Of a DNA stretch of 64,000 nucleotides, positions 33,067 through 41,935 are shown piece by piece. Position 1 is the first letter of the stretch. Every line of letters begins with the position of its first letter. This stretch comes from Novosphingobium marinum. Its GTDB lineage: Bacteria > Pseudomonadota > Alphaproteobacteria > Sphingomonadales > Sphingomonadaceae. The stretch spans positions 186,001 through 250,000 of the forward strand of contig NZ_JACBZF010000003.1 in the NCBI RefSeq assembly GCF_013408095.1, given 5' to 3'. Under the pieces are notes generated by a model. The model was given only the letters and a program-made list of their open reading frames with translations. It was not told where the DNA came from and searched no databases. The translations under genes were made by a program, and so were the position numbers.

Positions 33067-34441
33067 CCTTGCGCTGACCGCGTTCGTGCTGGGGCTGCTC
33101 GGCCTTGGCCTGCGGCGACCGTTCATCTGGGTTATGGCCTACCTCTACATCGACATCGTCGCGCCTCAGAAGATCAGCTGGTTCCTGCTGTCCTCGGTGC
33201 CGGTGTCGCTCATCGTCTTTCTGGCCGCATTCGGGGGGTGGATCGCCGCCGACAGCAAGGAGGGCAGCCGGTTCACTTTGCGGCAGGGCCTGATAGTCCT
33301 GCTGATGGCCTATTGCGGCTACACCACCCTGGGCGCCGACTTCCCGATCGATGCGGCAAACAAGTGGTCATGGGTCTGGAAGGCGCTGCTCTTTGCTATA
33401 TTCCTGCCGCTCACGCTGCGCACGCGGCTCAGAATCGAGGCCACGGCGCTCGTCATGGTGCTTTCGGCGGCGACGATCATCATTCCTGCCGGCATCAAGA
33501 CGAGCCTTGGCGGCGGCGGCTACGGCTCGCTACACCTGCTCGTGAACGACAACACCGGGCTTTACGAAGGCTCGATCCTGTCGTGCGTCGCCATCGCGAT
33601 CATTCCGCTCATCGTCTGGCTTGCGAAGCACGGCACTGTCTTTCCCGGCGACTGGCGGGCCAGGGTATTCGCATTTGCGCTCGGATTCGCCTGCCTGCTC
33701 ATTCCCATCGGGACGCAGGCGCGGACCGGCCTCGTCTGCATCGCGGTGCTCGTGATGCTGTCGCTGCGCAACGTGAAGCGGCGCTTTCTTTACGTCTCGC
33801 TGATCGGTGCGGTGGGTTTGCTGGCCATCCCCTTCCTGCCGCAAAGCTTTACCGAGCGCATGGAAACGATCGAGAACCATCAGGCCGACGAGTCCGCTTC
33901 CACCCGGATCGCGGTTTGGAAATGGACCTGGGAATACGTCCAGGACCATCCGCTCGGCGGAGGCTTCGATGCCTATCGCGGCAACGAGATCCGATACCAG
34001 ACCCGCGAAAAGGAAAGCTCGGGCAGCACCGTCGCGATCGAGAGCGAGACGGTTGTCGATGCCGCGCGCGCCTATCATTCGAGCTACTTCGAGATGCTGG
34101 GCGAGCAGGGCTGGCCGGGCTTCATCCTGTGGTCTTGGTTGCAACTTCTCGGCCTGTGGCAGATGGAGCGCCTGCGCCGGCGGTGGCGAAATCGCACGGG
34201 CGAAGGCGAGCGCTGGCAGGCGCCGCTCGCTTCGGCCCTGCAGAACGCGCAGGCGATCTACCTGGTCGGCTCGCTCTTTGTCGGGATCGCCTACCAGCCT
34301 TTCGTCCTGATGCTGATCGGGCTGCAGTGCGGTCTCTGGGGATATCTCCAGAGGGTAGAGGCACGGCGCGAACCGGTGCGCTCGATCAGGAAGCGGCCGC
34401 GCCCGCTCGCTCCCGCTCCGGCACCCGACGCGCTTGCCTGA
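33059..34441 (+). CDS. Putative O-glycosylation ligase, exosortase A-associated (Wzy-like)
   Basis: Polytopic inner-membrane protein of 460 residues from a GTG at 33,059. It starts VDLALTAFVLGLLGLGLRRP and has about ten hydrophobic segments, with a large periplasmic loop carrying FTERMETIENHQADESASTRIAVW, DHPLGGGFDAY and AYHSSYFEMLGEQGWPG. This is the pattern of the TIGR03097 exosortase-A-associated ligases of the O-antigen ligase/polymerase superfamily. The upstream frame is open to 32,954 but family alignment favours the GTG. Its neighbour on the other strand is the glycosyltransferase of the same system; no exosortase gene is in the window. Confidence 0.87.
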   Translation: MVDLALTAFVLGLLGLGLRRPFIWVMAYLYIDIVAPQKISWFLLSSVPVSLIVFLAAFGGWIAADSKEGSRFTLRQGLIVLLMAYCGYTTLGADFPIDAANKWSWVWKALLFAIFLPLTLRTRLRIEATALVMVLSAATIIIPAGIKTSLGGGGYGSLHLLVNDNTGLYEGSILSCVAIAIIPLIVWLAKHGTVFPGDWRARVFAFALGFACLLIPIGTQARTGLVCIAVLVMLSLRNVKRRFLYVSLIGAVGLLAIPFLPQSFTERMETIENHQADESASTRIAVWKWTWEYVQDHPLGGGFDAYRGNEIRYQTREKESSGSTVAIESETVVDAARAYHSSYFEMLGEQGWPGFILWSWLQLLGLWQMERLRRRWRNRTGEGERWQAPLASALQNAQAIYLVGSLFVGIAYQPFVLMLIGLQCGLWGYLQRVEARREPVRSIRKRPRPLAPAPAPDALA

Positions 34442-34486
34442 TCGGCAAAGCGCGCGCATGCTTGCTGAAACGAGAGGGAGCGAGGC

Positions 34487-35101
34487 TTGGACCAGCCGCT
34501 TGGCATCGTGGAGATACTGGGACTGGCGGCGAGCCTCAGCCTGCTCTCCGGCTGGCGCCTCTACCTCACGATCCTCGCGACGGGCATCGCGATGCGGATG
34601 GGCGCGCTGCCCTTGCCCGACCACCTCGAAGCCTTGCAGGCGCTCGCCAACCCGTGGGTCATGGGCATATCGGGGATTGCCGCCATCGCAGAGCTCTTCG
34701 CCGACAAGGTGGCGTGGCTCGACAGCCTGTGGGACGGCGTCCATTCGGTGGTGCGTCCGCTGGGAGGCGCGCTGCTGACGCTGGCCGTGGTCGATCCCGC
34801 CGATCCCGTGACGCAGGTCATCGCATTCATCCTGGGCGGAGGCGGGGCGTTCCTCGCGCACGGCGGAAAGGCAGGGGCCCGCGCCGTGGTCAATACCAGT
34901 CCCGAACCGTTCTCGAATGTCGCGGTCTCGACGGTGGAAGATGTGGCGACGGGTGGCCTCCTCCTGCTCGCGTTCCAGTTTCCGGTCATCGCGGCGCTGA
35001 TCGCTCTCGTGCTCCTGGCACTGACGATCTGGTTCCTGATCGTCGCCCGACGCTTCCTGAAGCGCCTTTTCGGAAGGGAAGGTGCGCCGGTTCGAAAGTG
35101 A
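34487..35101 (+). CDS. DUF4126 membrane protein
   Basis: 204 residues from a TTG at 34,487 with GAGAGGGAG upstream. Four or more hydrophobic segments, including LGLAASLSLLSGWRLYLTILATG and the C-terminal VIAALIALVLLALTIWFLI. GGGGAFLAHGGKAGARAVVNTSPEPFSN is the conserved core of DUF4126. Function unknown. It follows the ligase gene by 45 bases on the same strand. Confidence 0.85.
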   Translation: MDQPLGIVEILGLAASLSLLSGWRLYLTILATGIAMRMGALPLPDHLEALQALANPWVMGISGIAAIAELFADKVAWLDSLWDGVHSVVRPLGGALLTLAVVDPADPVTQVIAFILGGGGAFLAHGGKAGARAVVNTSPEPFSNVAVSTVEDVATGGLLLLAFQFPVIAALIALVLLALTIWFLIVARRFLKRLFGREGAPVRK

Positions 35102-35107
35102 GCCAGA

Positions 35108-35250
35108 ATTACCGCGACTCGCGCAATCGTGCGGCTTTACGGATAATTAACCTTTAAACTTCATAGATTGCATGGTTAATGGTCGGCAATATCCCTTGCG
35201 AAGGGGTTATCGCCCTCCGTTCACGGGGCAAATACAGGGGGACTACCGTA
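35108..35250 (+). promoter_or_regulatory. ctrA upstream region with GANTC and TTAACC half-sites
   Basis: The interval before ctrA contains GACTC, a GANTC methylation site of the CcrM type, near 35,114. An AT-rich block follows with TTAACC near 35,146-35,151 and its reverse complement GGTTAA near 35,175. TTAACC half-sites are part of the CtrA recognition sequence, so autoregulation and methylation control as in Caulobacter are possible. The half-sites do not have the classical 7-base spacing. Confidence 0.4.
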
Positions 35251-35946
35251 ATGCGCGTGCTGCTGATCGAGGATGAGCCGACCACGGCAAGGGCCATCGA
35301 GCTCATGCTCACGTCCGAGGGCTTCAACGTCTACTCCACCGATCTGGGCGAGGAAGGCCTCGATCTCGGGAAACTCTACGATTACGATATCATCCTGCTC
35401 GACCTGAACCTTCCGGACATGCACGGCTACGATGTGCTGAAGAAGCTTCGCGTCGCCAAGGTGCAGACCCCGGTCCTGATCCTTTCGGGCATTTCTGAAA
35501 TGGATTCGAAGGTGCGCAGCTTCGGCTTCGGCGCCGACGACTATGTCACCAAGCCTTTCCACCGCGAAGAACTCATCGCCCGCATCCATGCGGTCGTCCG
35601 CCGTTCCAAGGGCCACTCGCAGTCGGTCATCAAGACCGGCAAGCTGACGGTCAATCTCGACGCCAAGACGGTCGAGGTCGATGGCGCGCGCGTTCACCTG
35701 ACCGGCAAGGAATACGCGATGCTCGAGCTGCTTTCGCTGCGCAAGGGCACGACGCTGACCAAGGAAATGTTCCTGAATCACCTTTACGGCGGCATGGACG
35801 AGCCCGAACTGAAGATCATCGATGTCTTCATCTGCAAGCTTCGCAAGAAGCTCAGCCATGCATGCGGCGGTTCCAACTACATCGAAACGGTCTGGGGCCG
35901 CGGCTACGTCCTGCGCGATCCCGACGAACGCCAAGAAGCCGCCTGA
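35251..35946 (+). CDS. ctrA: Cell cycle response regulator CtrA
   Basis: Master transcription factor of the alphaproteobacterial cell cycle. 231 residues. The receiver domain is at residues 1-120 with phosphoacceptor D51 in [14 protein letters not shown]. The OmpR-type winged helix at 125-225 includes [31 protein letters not shown] and [12 protein letters not shown], near invariant in CtrA. Start is ATG at 35,251. The variable tail is short, as in sphingomonads. Confidence 0.96.
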   Translation: MRVLLIEDEPTTARAIELMLTSEGFNVYSTDLGEEGLDLGKLYDYDIILLDLNLPDMHGYDVLKKLRVAKVQTPVLILSGISEMDSKVRSFGFGADDYVTKPFHREELIARIHAVVRRSKGHSQSVIKTGKLTVNLDAKTVEVDGARVHLTGKEYAMLELLSLRKGTTLTKEMFLNHLYGGMDEPELKIIDVFICKLRKKLSHACGGSNYIETVWGRGYVLRDPDERQEAA

Positions 35947-35974
35947 ACCGATTTCCCGTTGCGGGGGTAACGAG

Positions 35975-36006
35975 AAGCGGCTCGCCCTTCGGGGGCGGGC
36001 CGCTTT
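35975..36006 (+). terminator. Probable intrinsic terminator after ctrA
   Basis: AAGCGGC and CGCCC pair with GGGGCG and GCCGCTT across a TTCG tetraloop. The following T-run is short, so termination may be partial. It lies 30 bases after the ctrA stop. Confidence 0.65.
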
Positions 36007-36032
36007 GCATTTCGGCCTAAGGCGCTTCGGGT

Positions 36033-36248
36033 TCAGCCCTTGTTGATCGGCTCTGCCTTCTTCGGAGCCTTGGGACGAGCCCGCTTGGGCCTCGGCTTCG
36101 GTTTGGACTTCTCAGCCGCCTCGGTGGCCTTATCGCCGTCGCCGTCCGGCTTGGCGAGAACGTCTTCGCCCTTGGCCTTGTTGCCGATCGAATAGCGGTA
36201 GATCACGTAGGCGGACGCGCCGCCAAGAGCCCATCGAAATAGCTTCAC
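36033..36248 (-). CDS. Small protein with N-terminal hydrophobic segment (71 aa)
   Basis: GTG at 36,248 after GAAAGGAAA gives 71 residues. The N-terminus MKLFRWALGGASAYVIYRYS resembles that of the 73-residue protein at 11,604-11,825 (shared pattern of basic residue, alanine/glycine segment and YxxYxY). The second half is a lysine-proline-alanine tail (KPKPRPKRARPKAPKKAEP) that could bind nucleic acid or acidic surfaces. No known function. Confidence 0.65.
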   Translation of the reverse strand: MKLFRWALGGASAYVIYRYSIGNKAKGEDVLAKPDGDGDKATEAAEKSKPKPRPKRARPKAPKKAEPINKG

Positions 36249-36460
36249 ACACGTTTCCTTTCTTTCCCGGGACCCATTTTCGGGTTTCCTTGCCACAGGC
36301 GGAGCGGCACTTCTGATGCTCGCCGCGTCTCCGGGAGAATGCGCGGCCCTTATTTCAGGAATATCGCTGCGACTGCAAGCGCAAGGACGCCACAAAAGCG
36401 TCATTTTCACGATATTGGACGCGTGTTGACCCCGCCCGGCAACGCTGCCATCGGGCCGCC

Positions 36461-37189
36461 ATGACTGCGAACAAGCCCGGCGATCCGACAACGCTCAACC
36501 GCCTTTACGGCCGCGCCAAGGGCAAGGCCCTGCGCGCCGGGCAGCAGGCGCTGATCGACGATCTCCTTCCACAGATCCAGGTTCCCGATGACGGGCCGGT
36601 TACTGCGCAGCGCCTGTTCGGACACGATTGCCCGCTTCATTTCGAAATCGGTTTCGGCGGCGGCGAGCACATGGCGATCCGCGCCGACATGCTGCCCGAC
36701 CATGGCTTCGTCGGAGCCGAACCGTTCGTCAACGGGGTCGCCCAGGCGTTGGTTCACGTGAGCGGTGGCGATCCCACGATGAAAGGCGGCGCGCATCCTC
36801 CGCTGGGTAATGTGCGCATCCATCATGGTGACGCGCTGGAAGTCCTGTCGCGAGTGCCCATTGGCGCGCTCTCCTTTGCGTATCTGCTGCACCCCGATCC
36901 CTGGCCCAAGGCCCGGCATGCCAAGCGCAGGATGATGAACGACGGGCCGGTGCGCCTGATCGCGGACAAGCTGAGGCCCGGCGGCGAATTTCGCTTCGGC
37001 ACCGACCACCCGGTTTACCTGCGCCATGCACTGATGGTCATGCAGCGCTTCACCGGCGACTTCGACTGGCTCTGCAATGCGCCGCAGGACTTCCTGAAGC
37101 GTCCCGGCGGCTGGCCCGAGACCCGCTACGAGGCCAAGGCCCGCGCGCAGGGGCACGAAGTCTGGTACTTTCGATTCAGGCGACGCTAG
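36461..37189 (+). CDS. trmB: tRNA (guanine-N7-)-methyltransferase
   Basis: Methylates G46 in the tRNA variable loop using S-adenosylmethionine. 242 residues. The cofactor segment HFEIGFGGGEHMA, AEPFVNGVAQAL, and the catalytic YLLHPDPWPKARHAKRRMM are all present. The gene is complete. The integrase of the mobile element begins 127 bases downstream, so the chromosome-element border lies just after this stop. Confidence 0.96.
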   Translation: MTANKPGDPTTLNRLYGRAKGKALRAGQQALIDDLLPQIQVPDDGPVTAQRLFGHDCPLHFEIGFGGGEHMAIRADMLPDHGFVGAEPFVNGVAQALVHVSGGDPTMKGGAHPPLGNVRIHHGDALEVLSRVPIGALSFAYLLHPDPWPKARHAKRRMMNDGPVRLIADKLRPGGEFRFGTDHPVYLRHALMVMQRFTGDFDWLCNAPQDFLKRPGGWPETRYEAKARAQGHEVWYFRFRRR

Positions 37190-37316
37190 ACTACGCTGAT
37201 GTTGCAAAAACAACGACTTAGCTCAAAACACTTACGCCAGAATTGCCTCCAATTCGCCCCTTTTTCCGCTTGCGTGATTACCCGGTGATTGCCAGAAAAA
37301 GGCCACGAGGTATCGC

Positions 37317-38531
37317 ATGGCAACAGGAAAAATCAGCAAGCGCACGGTCGATTCGCTCCCGGTTGGACCAAAGGAAAACTATCTTTGGGACACCGATCTC
37401 AAGGGCTTTGGCGTCAAGATTACAGCTGCTGGATCAATCAGTTACATAATCCAGTTCCGAATGGGCGGACGAGAAGCGAAGACCCGTCGTTTCACGATCG
37501 GATCACATGGATCGCCCTGGACACCGACTACTGCACGCTTGGAAGCTGAGCGGTTGTTGGTGATTGTTGCGCAGGGCATTGATCCGGTTGATGCGGAAAA
37601 GCAGCGCCGCCGGGAAGCTGTCGACCTCGCCTTCTCGAATTACGCTGACCTATTCACTCGCTCCTGCAAACGCGAGGGATGGCGTCGCCTCGTGGAGCGA
37701 TCCATTCGCCTCTACCTTAAGCCTACATTCGGAATGAAGGCGCTGCCCGCGATTACGAAGATCGACGTCGTATCGGTTCTCGATCAGATGCCGCCCAAGC
37801 AGGTGGCAAACCGGCGAAATGTCTTTGCCGTTATGCGCCGCCTGTTTCGCTGGGCCGTAAGTCGCGGAGATATCGATCGCAGTCCGATGGAGGGCATGGA
37901 AACGCCGCCTCCGGTCAAGCCACGAGAGCGCTGGCTCAAGGATGGCGAACTCCGCCATATTTGGGACGCGGCACCGGAATGTCATCGATGCTTTGGTCCA
38001 ATTGTCAGGCTTCTGATCGTGACCGGACAGCGCCGTGAAGAAGTCTCCGGAATGCACTGGCAGGAGCTAAGTCGCAGCGAAAGATTGTGGACCCTGCCCG
38101 GATCTCGGACCAAGAACGGAGAACCAAACTCCATTCCCCTCAACGATCTTGCAATCGCCGAACTCGACCGGGAGGCTCGCGGCGAGAAGTGGCCACGCAA
38201 GGGCCGTGTTTTCGCGACAGCTAGCGGGGCTGGCTTTACGGGATACGCCAAGGGGAAAGTGAAGCTCGACAGCCTGATTGAAGAACGTCGCGAAGAGCCG
38301 CTCGAAGCCTGGCGCCTTCATGATCTACGACGAACCCTCGCCACGAACTTCCAGCGGCTTGGCGTTCGGTTCGAGGTCACCGAAGCCGTTCTCAACCATG
38401 TGGGCGGATCTCGCGCCGGAGTCGCCGGCATCTACCAGCGCCACGACTGGAAGGACGAAAAGCGCCAGGCGCTCGATGCTTGGAATGACCACCTCGCGAC
38501 GGTTCTGTCCGAGAGTGGAGCGACGACCTAA
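37317..38531 (+). CDS. Tyrosine-type site-specific integrase
   Basis: Catalyses integration and excision of the element. 404 residues. An N-terminal arm-binding domain (DUF4102-like) covers about residues 1-95, a core-binding domain about 100-195, and the catalytic domain the rest. The catalytic residues R239 in TGQRREEV, HDLRRT, NHVGGS and the nucleophile Y373 in IYQRHD are intact, so the enzyme should be active. It is read away from trmB. Codon use is less GC-rich than in the left part of the window. Confidence 0.93.
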   Translation: MATGKISKRTVDSLPVGPKENYLWDTDLKGFGVKITAAGSISYIIQFRMGGREAKTRRFTIGSHGSPWTPTTARLEAERLLVIVAQGIDPVDAEKQRRREAVDLAFSNYADLFTRSCKREGWRRLVERSIRLYLKPTFGMKALPAITKIDVVSVLDQMPPKQVANRRNVFAVMRRLFRWAVSRGDIDRSPMEGMETPPPVKPRERWLKDGELRHIWDAAPECHRCFGPIVRLLIVTGQRREEVSGMHWQELSRSERLWTLPGSRTKNGEPNSIPLNDLAIAELDREARGEKWPRKGRVFATASGAGFTGYAKGKVKLDSLIEERREEPLEAWRLHDLRRTLATNFQRLGVRFEVTEAVLNHVGGSRAGVAGIYQRHDWKDEKRQALDAWNDHLATVLSESGATT

Positions 38532-38545
38532 AATATTGGCGAGGG

Positions 38546-39151
38546 CTAGGCCGTCTGCTGGTTCAAACGTCCGACAAGAGCGGGTACCAGATCCTCAATG
38601 TGTTGATGATATGCGCGTACCGCCCGGGTTGAGCTATCGAACCCTTGCTGAGCTGTTCGCTCAATTTGCTCAAGGGCATGCGACGCCCCAGGCCAAATCT
38701 CCGGCTCGAGTTCACGTAGCGGATGGAGTCTGTCGCTAATGCGTTCGACCAAATGTACGCGAAACCGATTGCCTGAGTTTGCCGCGATGCCTCTGAAGAC
38801 GTGCGCCAATCGGTCAGCATAAGCACCCTGAGTGTCGCTGGATGCTTCGTCGATTTGCAGTGATTTGCTGTCGGTATCGGGAGCCTCCGTCAAAAGCAGG
38901 GCGTTGACTTGCAGGATGTCGCGCAAGGCCTGTTCGGTAAGCAGCGGTACGCGAAATCCTTCGCCGGGCGTGAGGTCGACCAGCCCTTCACCCACAAGCT
39001 GGTTCAGGCTGTCTCTTACCGGCGTCATGCTCACTCCGAAATCGTCGGCCAGTCGCATCGCCTCGAGCTTCGCACCGGCCTGGAAGCGCCCTTCCAGCAA
39101 TGCATTTTTCAACCGCCTGTACGTAGGCTCGAGGACGTGAGCGGGACTCAT
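38546..39151 (-). CDS. GntR-family transcriptional regulator
   Basis: 201 residues. The N-terminal winged helix (residues 8-75) has ALLEGRFQAGAKLEAMRLADDF and SMTPVRDSLNQLVGEGLVDLTPGEGF. The C-terminal part is helical and of FCD-like size, for a small ligand. Its start overlaps the phyH stop (ATGA), so luxI-phyH-gntR form one transcript. It may regulate that operon; no operator was identified. Confidence 0.87.
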   Translation of the reverse strand: MSPAHVLEPTYRRLKNALLEGRFQAGAKLEAMRLADDFGVSMTPVRDSLNQLVGEGLVDLTPGEGFRVPLLTEQALRDILQVNALLLTEAPDTDSKSLQIDEASSDTQGAYADRLAHVFRGIAANSGNRFRVHLVERISDRLHPLRELEPEIWPGASHALEQIERTAQQGFDSSTRAVRAYHQHIEDLVPALVGRLNQQTA

Positions 39152-40014
39152 CGCCCGCTGCGGCGCGTCTCGGCGAACTCACGAACCGCTTCTTTCTGGT
39201 CGGGGCGCAGACTATCGGTTGCCTGTGGGAATTCGGGCACCTTGTCGCTCAGCAGAACCGAGGGGCATTGCCCTTCGAAGTTACCCAAATTCGGACGGTG
39301 CTGCACATATCCGGCGAGCTCGGCGAGTTCGGGAGAGAACTCTTTTGCTACTGCTGGCGGATAGGCCAGCCAGAGATTCTCGTAGGGTTTGAGCCAGCCG
39401 AGACTGTAGCCGATTACGACACCGCGGCGGACATCCTCGGTCTGGTTTGGTCCTGCTCCATGGACGGTGGAGCCAAGAAAGCAGATGGCATCGCCGGGCT
39501 TGCCAACAGCGACTATGGGATCGTCGAGACTTTCGAGATTGTCGACAGGCTTCCTGTGCGTCCCGGGGTAGATGCGTGTCGCGCCATTGAGGCGAGTAAA
39601 TTCAGTCAGCGGCCAGATGACGTTGAGAAGATATTCGTGATCGCCCTTGCGGCCTGCCCACATATCCTGATCGCAATGCGGAAACTGTTCTATCTCGCCG
39701 GGATGGATCGCGATCGCCTGGGCGACATTGAGCTGTATCCGGTCGCAGGCGCTGCCGAGAATTGCGCGGGCGAGCGATAGGACTAGCGGCTGCAGGACCA
39801 GATCGCCTGCGACCTGCGACCGGCGAAGCAGGCTTCCGAACCGTTTGGTCCGATGGCCATAGAAGTCTCCCTTGCCGAGGGGTGCCTGCGCAAATGCGCC
39901 TTCCAGGTCGGCATCGAGTGCGGCGATCTGTTGCTCGGCGACAAGCTGCGGAATGATGCAATAGCCATCCTCTTGCAGCTGATCGAGCCAATACGCCTCG
40001 CTCGGCCCAGTCAT
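39148..40014 (-). CDS. PhyH-type Fe(II)/2-oxoglutarate dioxygenase
   Basis: 288 residues of the phytanoyl-CoA dioxygenase family, which hydroxylate a substrate with 2-oxoglutarate and oxygen. The iron ligands are H113 and D115 in FPHCDQD and H185 in STVHGAGPN; R197 is the likely 2-oxoglutarate contact. It overlaps both luxI (start in the luxI stop) and gntR, so it is translated together with the homoserine lactone synthase. Substrate unknown; an acyl group related to the signal is a tempting idea but unproven. Confidence 0.85.
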   Translation of the reverse strand: MTGPSEAYWLDQLQEDGYCIIPQLVAEQQIAALDADLEGAFAQAPLGKGDFYGHRTKRFGSLLRRSQVAGDLVLQPLVLSLARAILGSACDRIQLNVAQAIAIHPGEIEQFPHCDQDMWAGRKGDHEYLLNVIWPLTEFTRLNGATRIYPGTHRKPVDNLESLDDPIVAVGKPGDAICFLGSTVHGAGPNQTEDVRRGVVIGYSLGWLKPYENLWLAYPPAVAKEFSPELAELAGYVQHRPNLGNFEGQCPSVLLSDKVPEFPQATDSLRPDQKEAVREFAETRRSGR

Positions 40015-40637
40015 GCTGCCAGCTCCATGCCGCCATAGGCTTCCGGCTTAGGATTGCGGTAATAGATCCCTGCGTTGGCGAGTTGCGCGCGTGTATCCTG
40101 GTCGATGTCGATGCGAAGAGCGACAAGCTGCTGCCCATCGATAGAAACGCACGGTCCAAGCTGCTGGCAGCGCCAGCCGAACTGGGCGATCTGACGGAAC
40201 CAGGGCACCGGGGCGACCGCCGAATAGCCAGAGATCCCTTCCGATATTGCAAAATCGGCGAGTGCGGAGACGAGCTGGTTGCGAACACTCCGGCGATCAG
40301 CGCGCGGCAATGTGGGATCGATACAGAAGCGGGTAATCTCGCGAAATGCCTCATCCTGCGGAACCGGTCCGGTGCACAACTGCGGAAATAGATCGCGCAA
40401 GATATGAGGTCCGTCAGAACGCAGCAGACGGGCCGATGCACGATGCTCGCAATTTTCACCGGTGAGGACGAGATAGGCGGCGGAGGGCGTATCGAACTGG
40501 TCGATTTCGAAGGTCCCGTCGAGCACCGGAACGTCCCACCCAAGAAGATCCACGAACACGCGCTTGCGCGCCTCGAACATGGCGCGAAGTGCCGGATCGA
40601 CCAGGCTTGCGCCATTTATACCGCTGCTTTGCTGCAT
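40011..40637 (-). CDS. Acyl-homoserine-lactone synthase (LuxI family)
   Basis: Makes an acyl-homoserine lactone signal from an acyl carrier and S-adenosylmethionine. ATG at 40,637 gives 208 residues. The residues conserved in LuxI proteins are in their usual places: R24, F28, W34, D46, D49, R70, F84, E100 and R103. The enzyme is therefore probably active. It is the first gene of a luxI-phyH-gntR operon. The only LuxR-type regulator in the window is at 48,134, separated by the metal-resistance genes. Confidence 0.92.
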   Translation of the reverse strand: MQQSSGINGASLVDPALRAMFEARKRVFVDLLGWDVPVLDGTFEIDQFDTPSAAYLVLTGENCEHRASARLLRSDGPHILRDLFPQLCTGPVPQDEAFREITRFCIDPTLPRADRRSVRNQLVSALADFAISEGISGYSAVAPVPWFRQIAQFGWRCQQLGPCVSIDGQQLVALRIDIDQDTRAQLANAGIYYRNPKPEAYGGMELAA

Positions 40638-40694
40638 GAAGATTACCTGTGAACTTGATGACTGCTCGCATCTCATCAAATCCGGATAGGCAGC

Positions 40695-40717
40695 GACATA
40701 CCAAGAACTGGGGAGGG
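40695..40717. promoter_or_regulatory. Candidate operator upstream of luxI
   Basis: On the minus strand this reads TCCCCAGTTCTTGGTATGT, 58-80 bases before the luxI start. It matches 17 of 23 positions of the palindromic site before the DUF2285 gene (49,918-49,940). Shared position and sequence make a common regulator, possibly the LuxR protein, plausible but unproven. Confidence 0.35.
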
Positions 40718-40855
40718 ACCCGTCTGGCGCTCTACAGTGCGAGTTTACTGACCGCCCACCCTGTGCGATGAGCTTCAGCGTTTGAAAATCAACAAGATAC
40801 GACAGGTATCCTATCGGTCCGATTCTGTTCATCCCGAGAAGGTCACAAGCTGGCT

Positions 40856-41935
40856 ATGAATGCAAAAGTCATCACGAATTTCCAGCTTGGCAGCCGCGAA
40901 TCCTCTTCGGCGCCGGATGTCTTGCCCCTGGCTACAGAGCATGCGCTGCAATCCGCGGGAGCTGCTTTCCATGCGCTCGCCGACACCATGCCGCAGATGG
41001 TGTGGTCGACTCTTCCCGACGGCTCCCACGATTATTACAATGCGCGCTGGTATGAATTCACGGGTGTCCCTGTCGGATCAACCGACGGCGAAGGATGGGC
41101 CGGGATGTTCCATGAGGATGACCAGGCCGACGCATGGAAGAAATGGAACCACTGCCTCGCTACCGGCGAACCGTACGAGGTTGAATATCGCCTGCGGCAT
41201 CACAGCGGTGATTATCGCTGGATGATCGGTCGTGCGCTGCCGATCCTGAACGAGCAGGGTGAGATTCAGCGCTGGATCGGCACTTGCACGGATATCGACG
41301 AGCAGAAGCGCACCGCCCTCCAAAACGAAATCCTGAGCCAGGAGCTTAGCCATCGCATCAAGAACATCTTCGCGATTGTTTCCGGTTTGATCAGCCTGAC
41401 AGCGCGCGCAAATGAAGCGTTCGGTGAAGCGTCGCGCGATTTGCTAGGCCGGATTTCCGCGCTGGGGCGCGCGCACGAATTCGTCCGGCCGCACAGCGAA
41501 AAGTCCCAGCCCGAGGGCAGGGAAGTGACCCTCGCCACGCTGCTTGCGACGATCTTCGAGAGCTATCCTGCCCTTTCCGAAGGAAGGATTGCGATTTCCG
41601 GCCCCGATATCGCGGTCGAAAGCCGCGCCGCCACGCCGGTCGCATTGGTGTTCCACGAGCTGGCCACCAACGCGATGAAGTACGGAGCTCTGTCCAATCC
41701 TGAGGGAAGGATTTCGCTGGACCTGTCGATCGAGGACGAGATGGTCCGCTTCCGCTGGAGGGAACACGGAGCGCATATCGACAAGGCGAGTGAGCCTCAA
41801 ATGGGTTTCGGAAGTCGCCTCATCGAGTTGGCCGTGAAGCAACAGCTAGGAGGCAATTACGAGAGAACCTGGCATGACGATGGCGTTGAACTCGTCATGG
41901 ATGTCCGAAAAAGCAGGTTGCAGGAGCCTAGTTGA
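40856..41935 (+). CDS. PAS-domain sensor histidine kinase (HWE family)
   Basis: 359 residues. A PAS domain (about 35-150) includes DTMPQMVWSTLPDG and YNARWYEFTG, then the PAC segment RWIGTCTDIDEQK. The HWE-type dimerisation region has the phosphoacceptor H166 in LSHRIKNIFAIV. The ATP-binding domain has ALVFHELATNAMKYGALS. No membrane segment, so it senses a cytoplasmic signal or redox/light through the PAS domain. It lies opposite luxI and converges with the single-domain response regulator, its likely partner. Confidence 0.9.
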   Translation: MNAKVITNFQLGSRESSSAPDVLPLATEHALQSAGAAFHALADTMPQMVWSTLPDGSHDYYNARWYEFTGVPVGSTDGEGWAGMFHEDDQADAWKKWNHCLATGEPYEVEYRLRHHSGDYRWMIGRALPILNEQGEIQRWIGTCTDIDEQKRTALQNEILSQELSHRIKNIFAIVSGLISLTARANEAFGEASRDLLGRISALGRAHEFVRPHSEKSQPEGREVTLATLLATIFESYPALSEGRIAISGPDIAVESRAATPVALVFHELATNAMKYGALSNPEGRISLDLSIEDEMVRFRWREHGAHIDKASEPQMGFGSRLIELAVKQQLGGNYERTWHDDGVELVMDVRKSRLQEPS

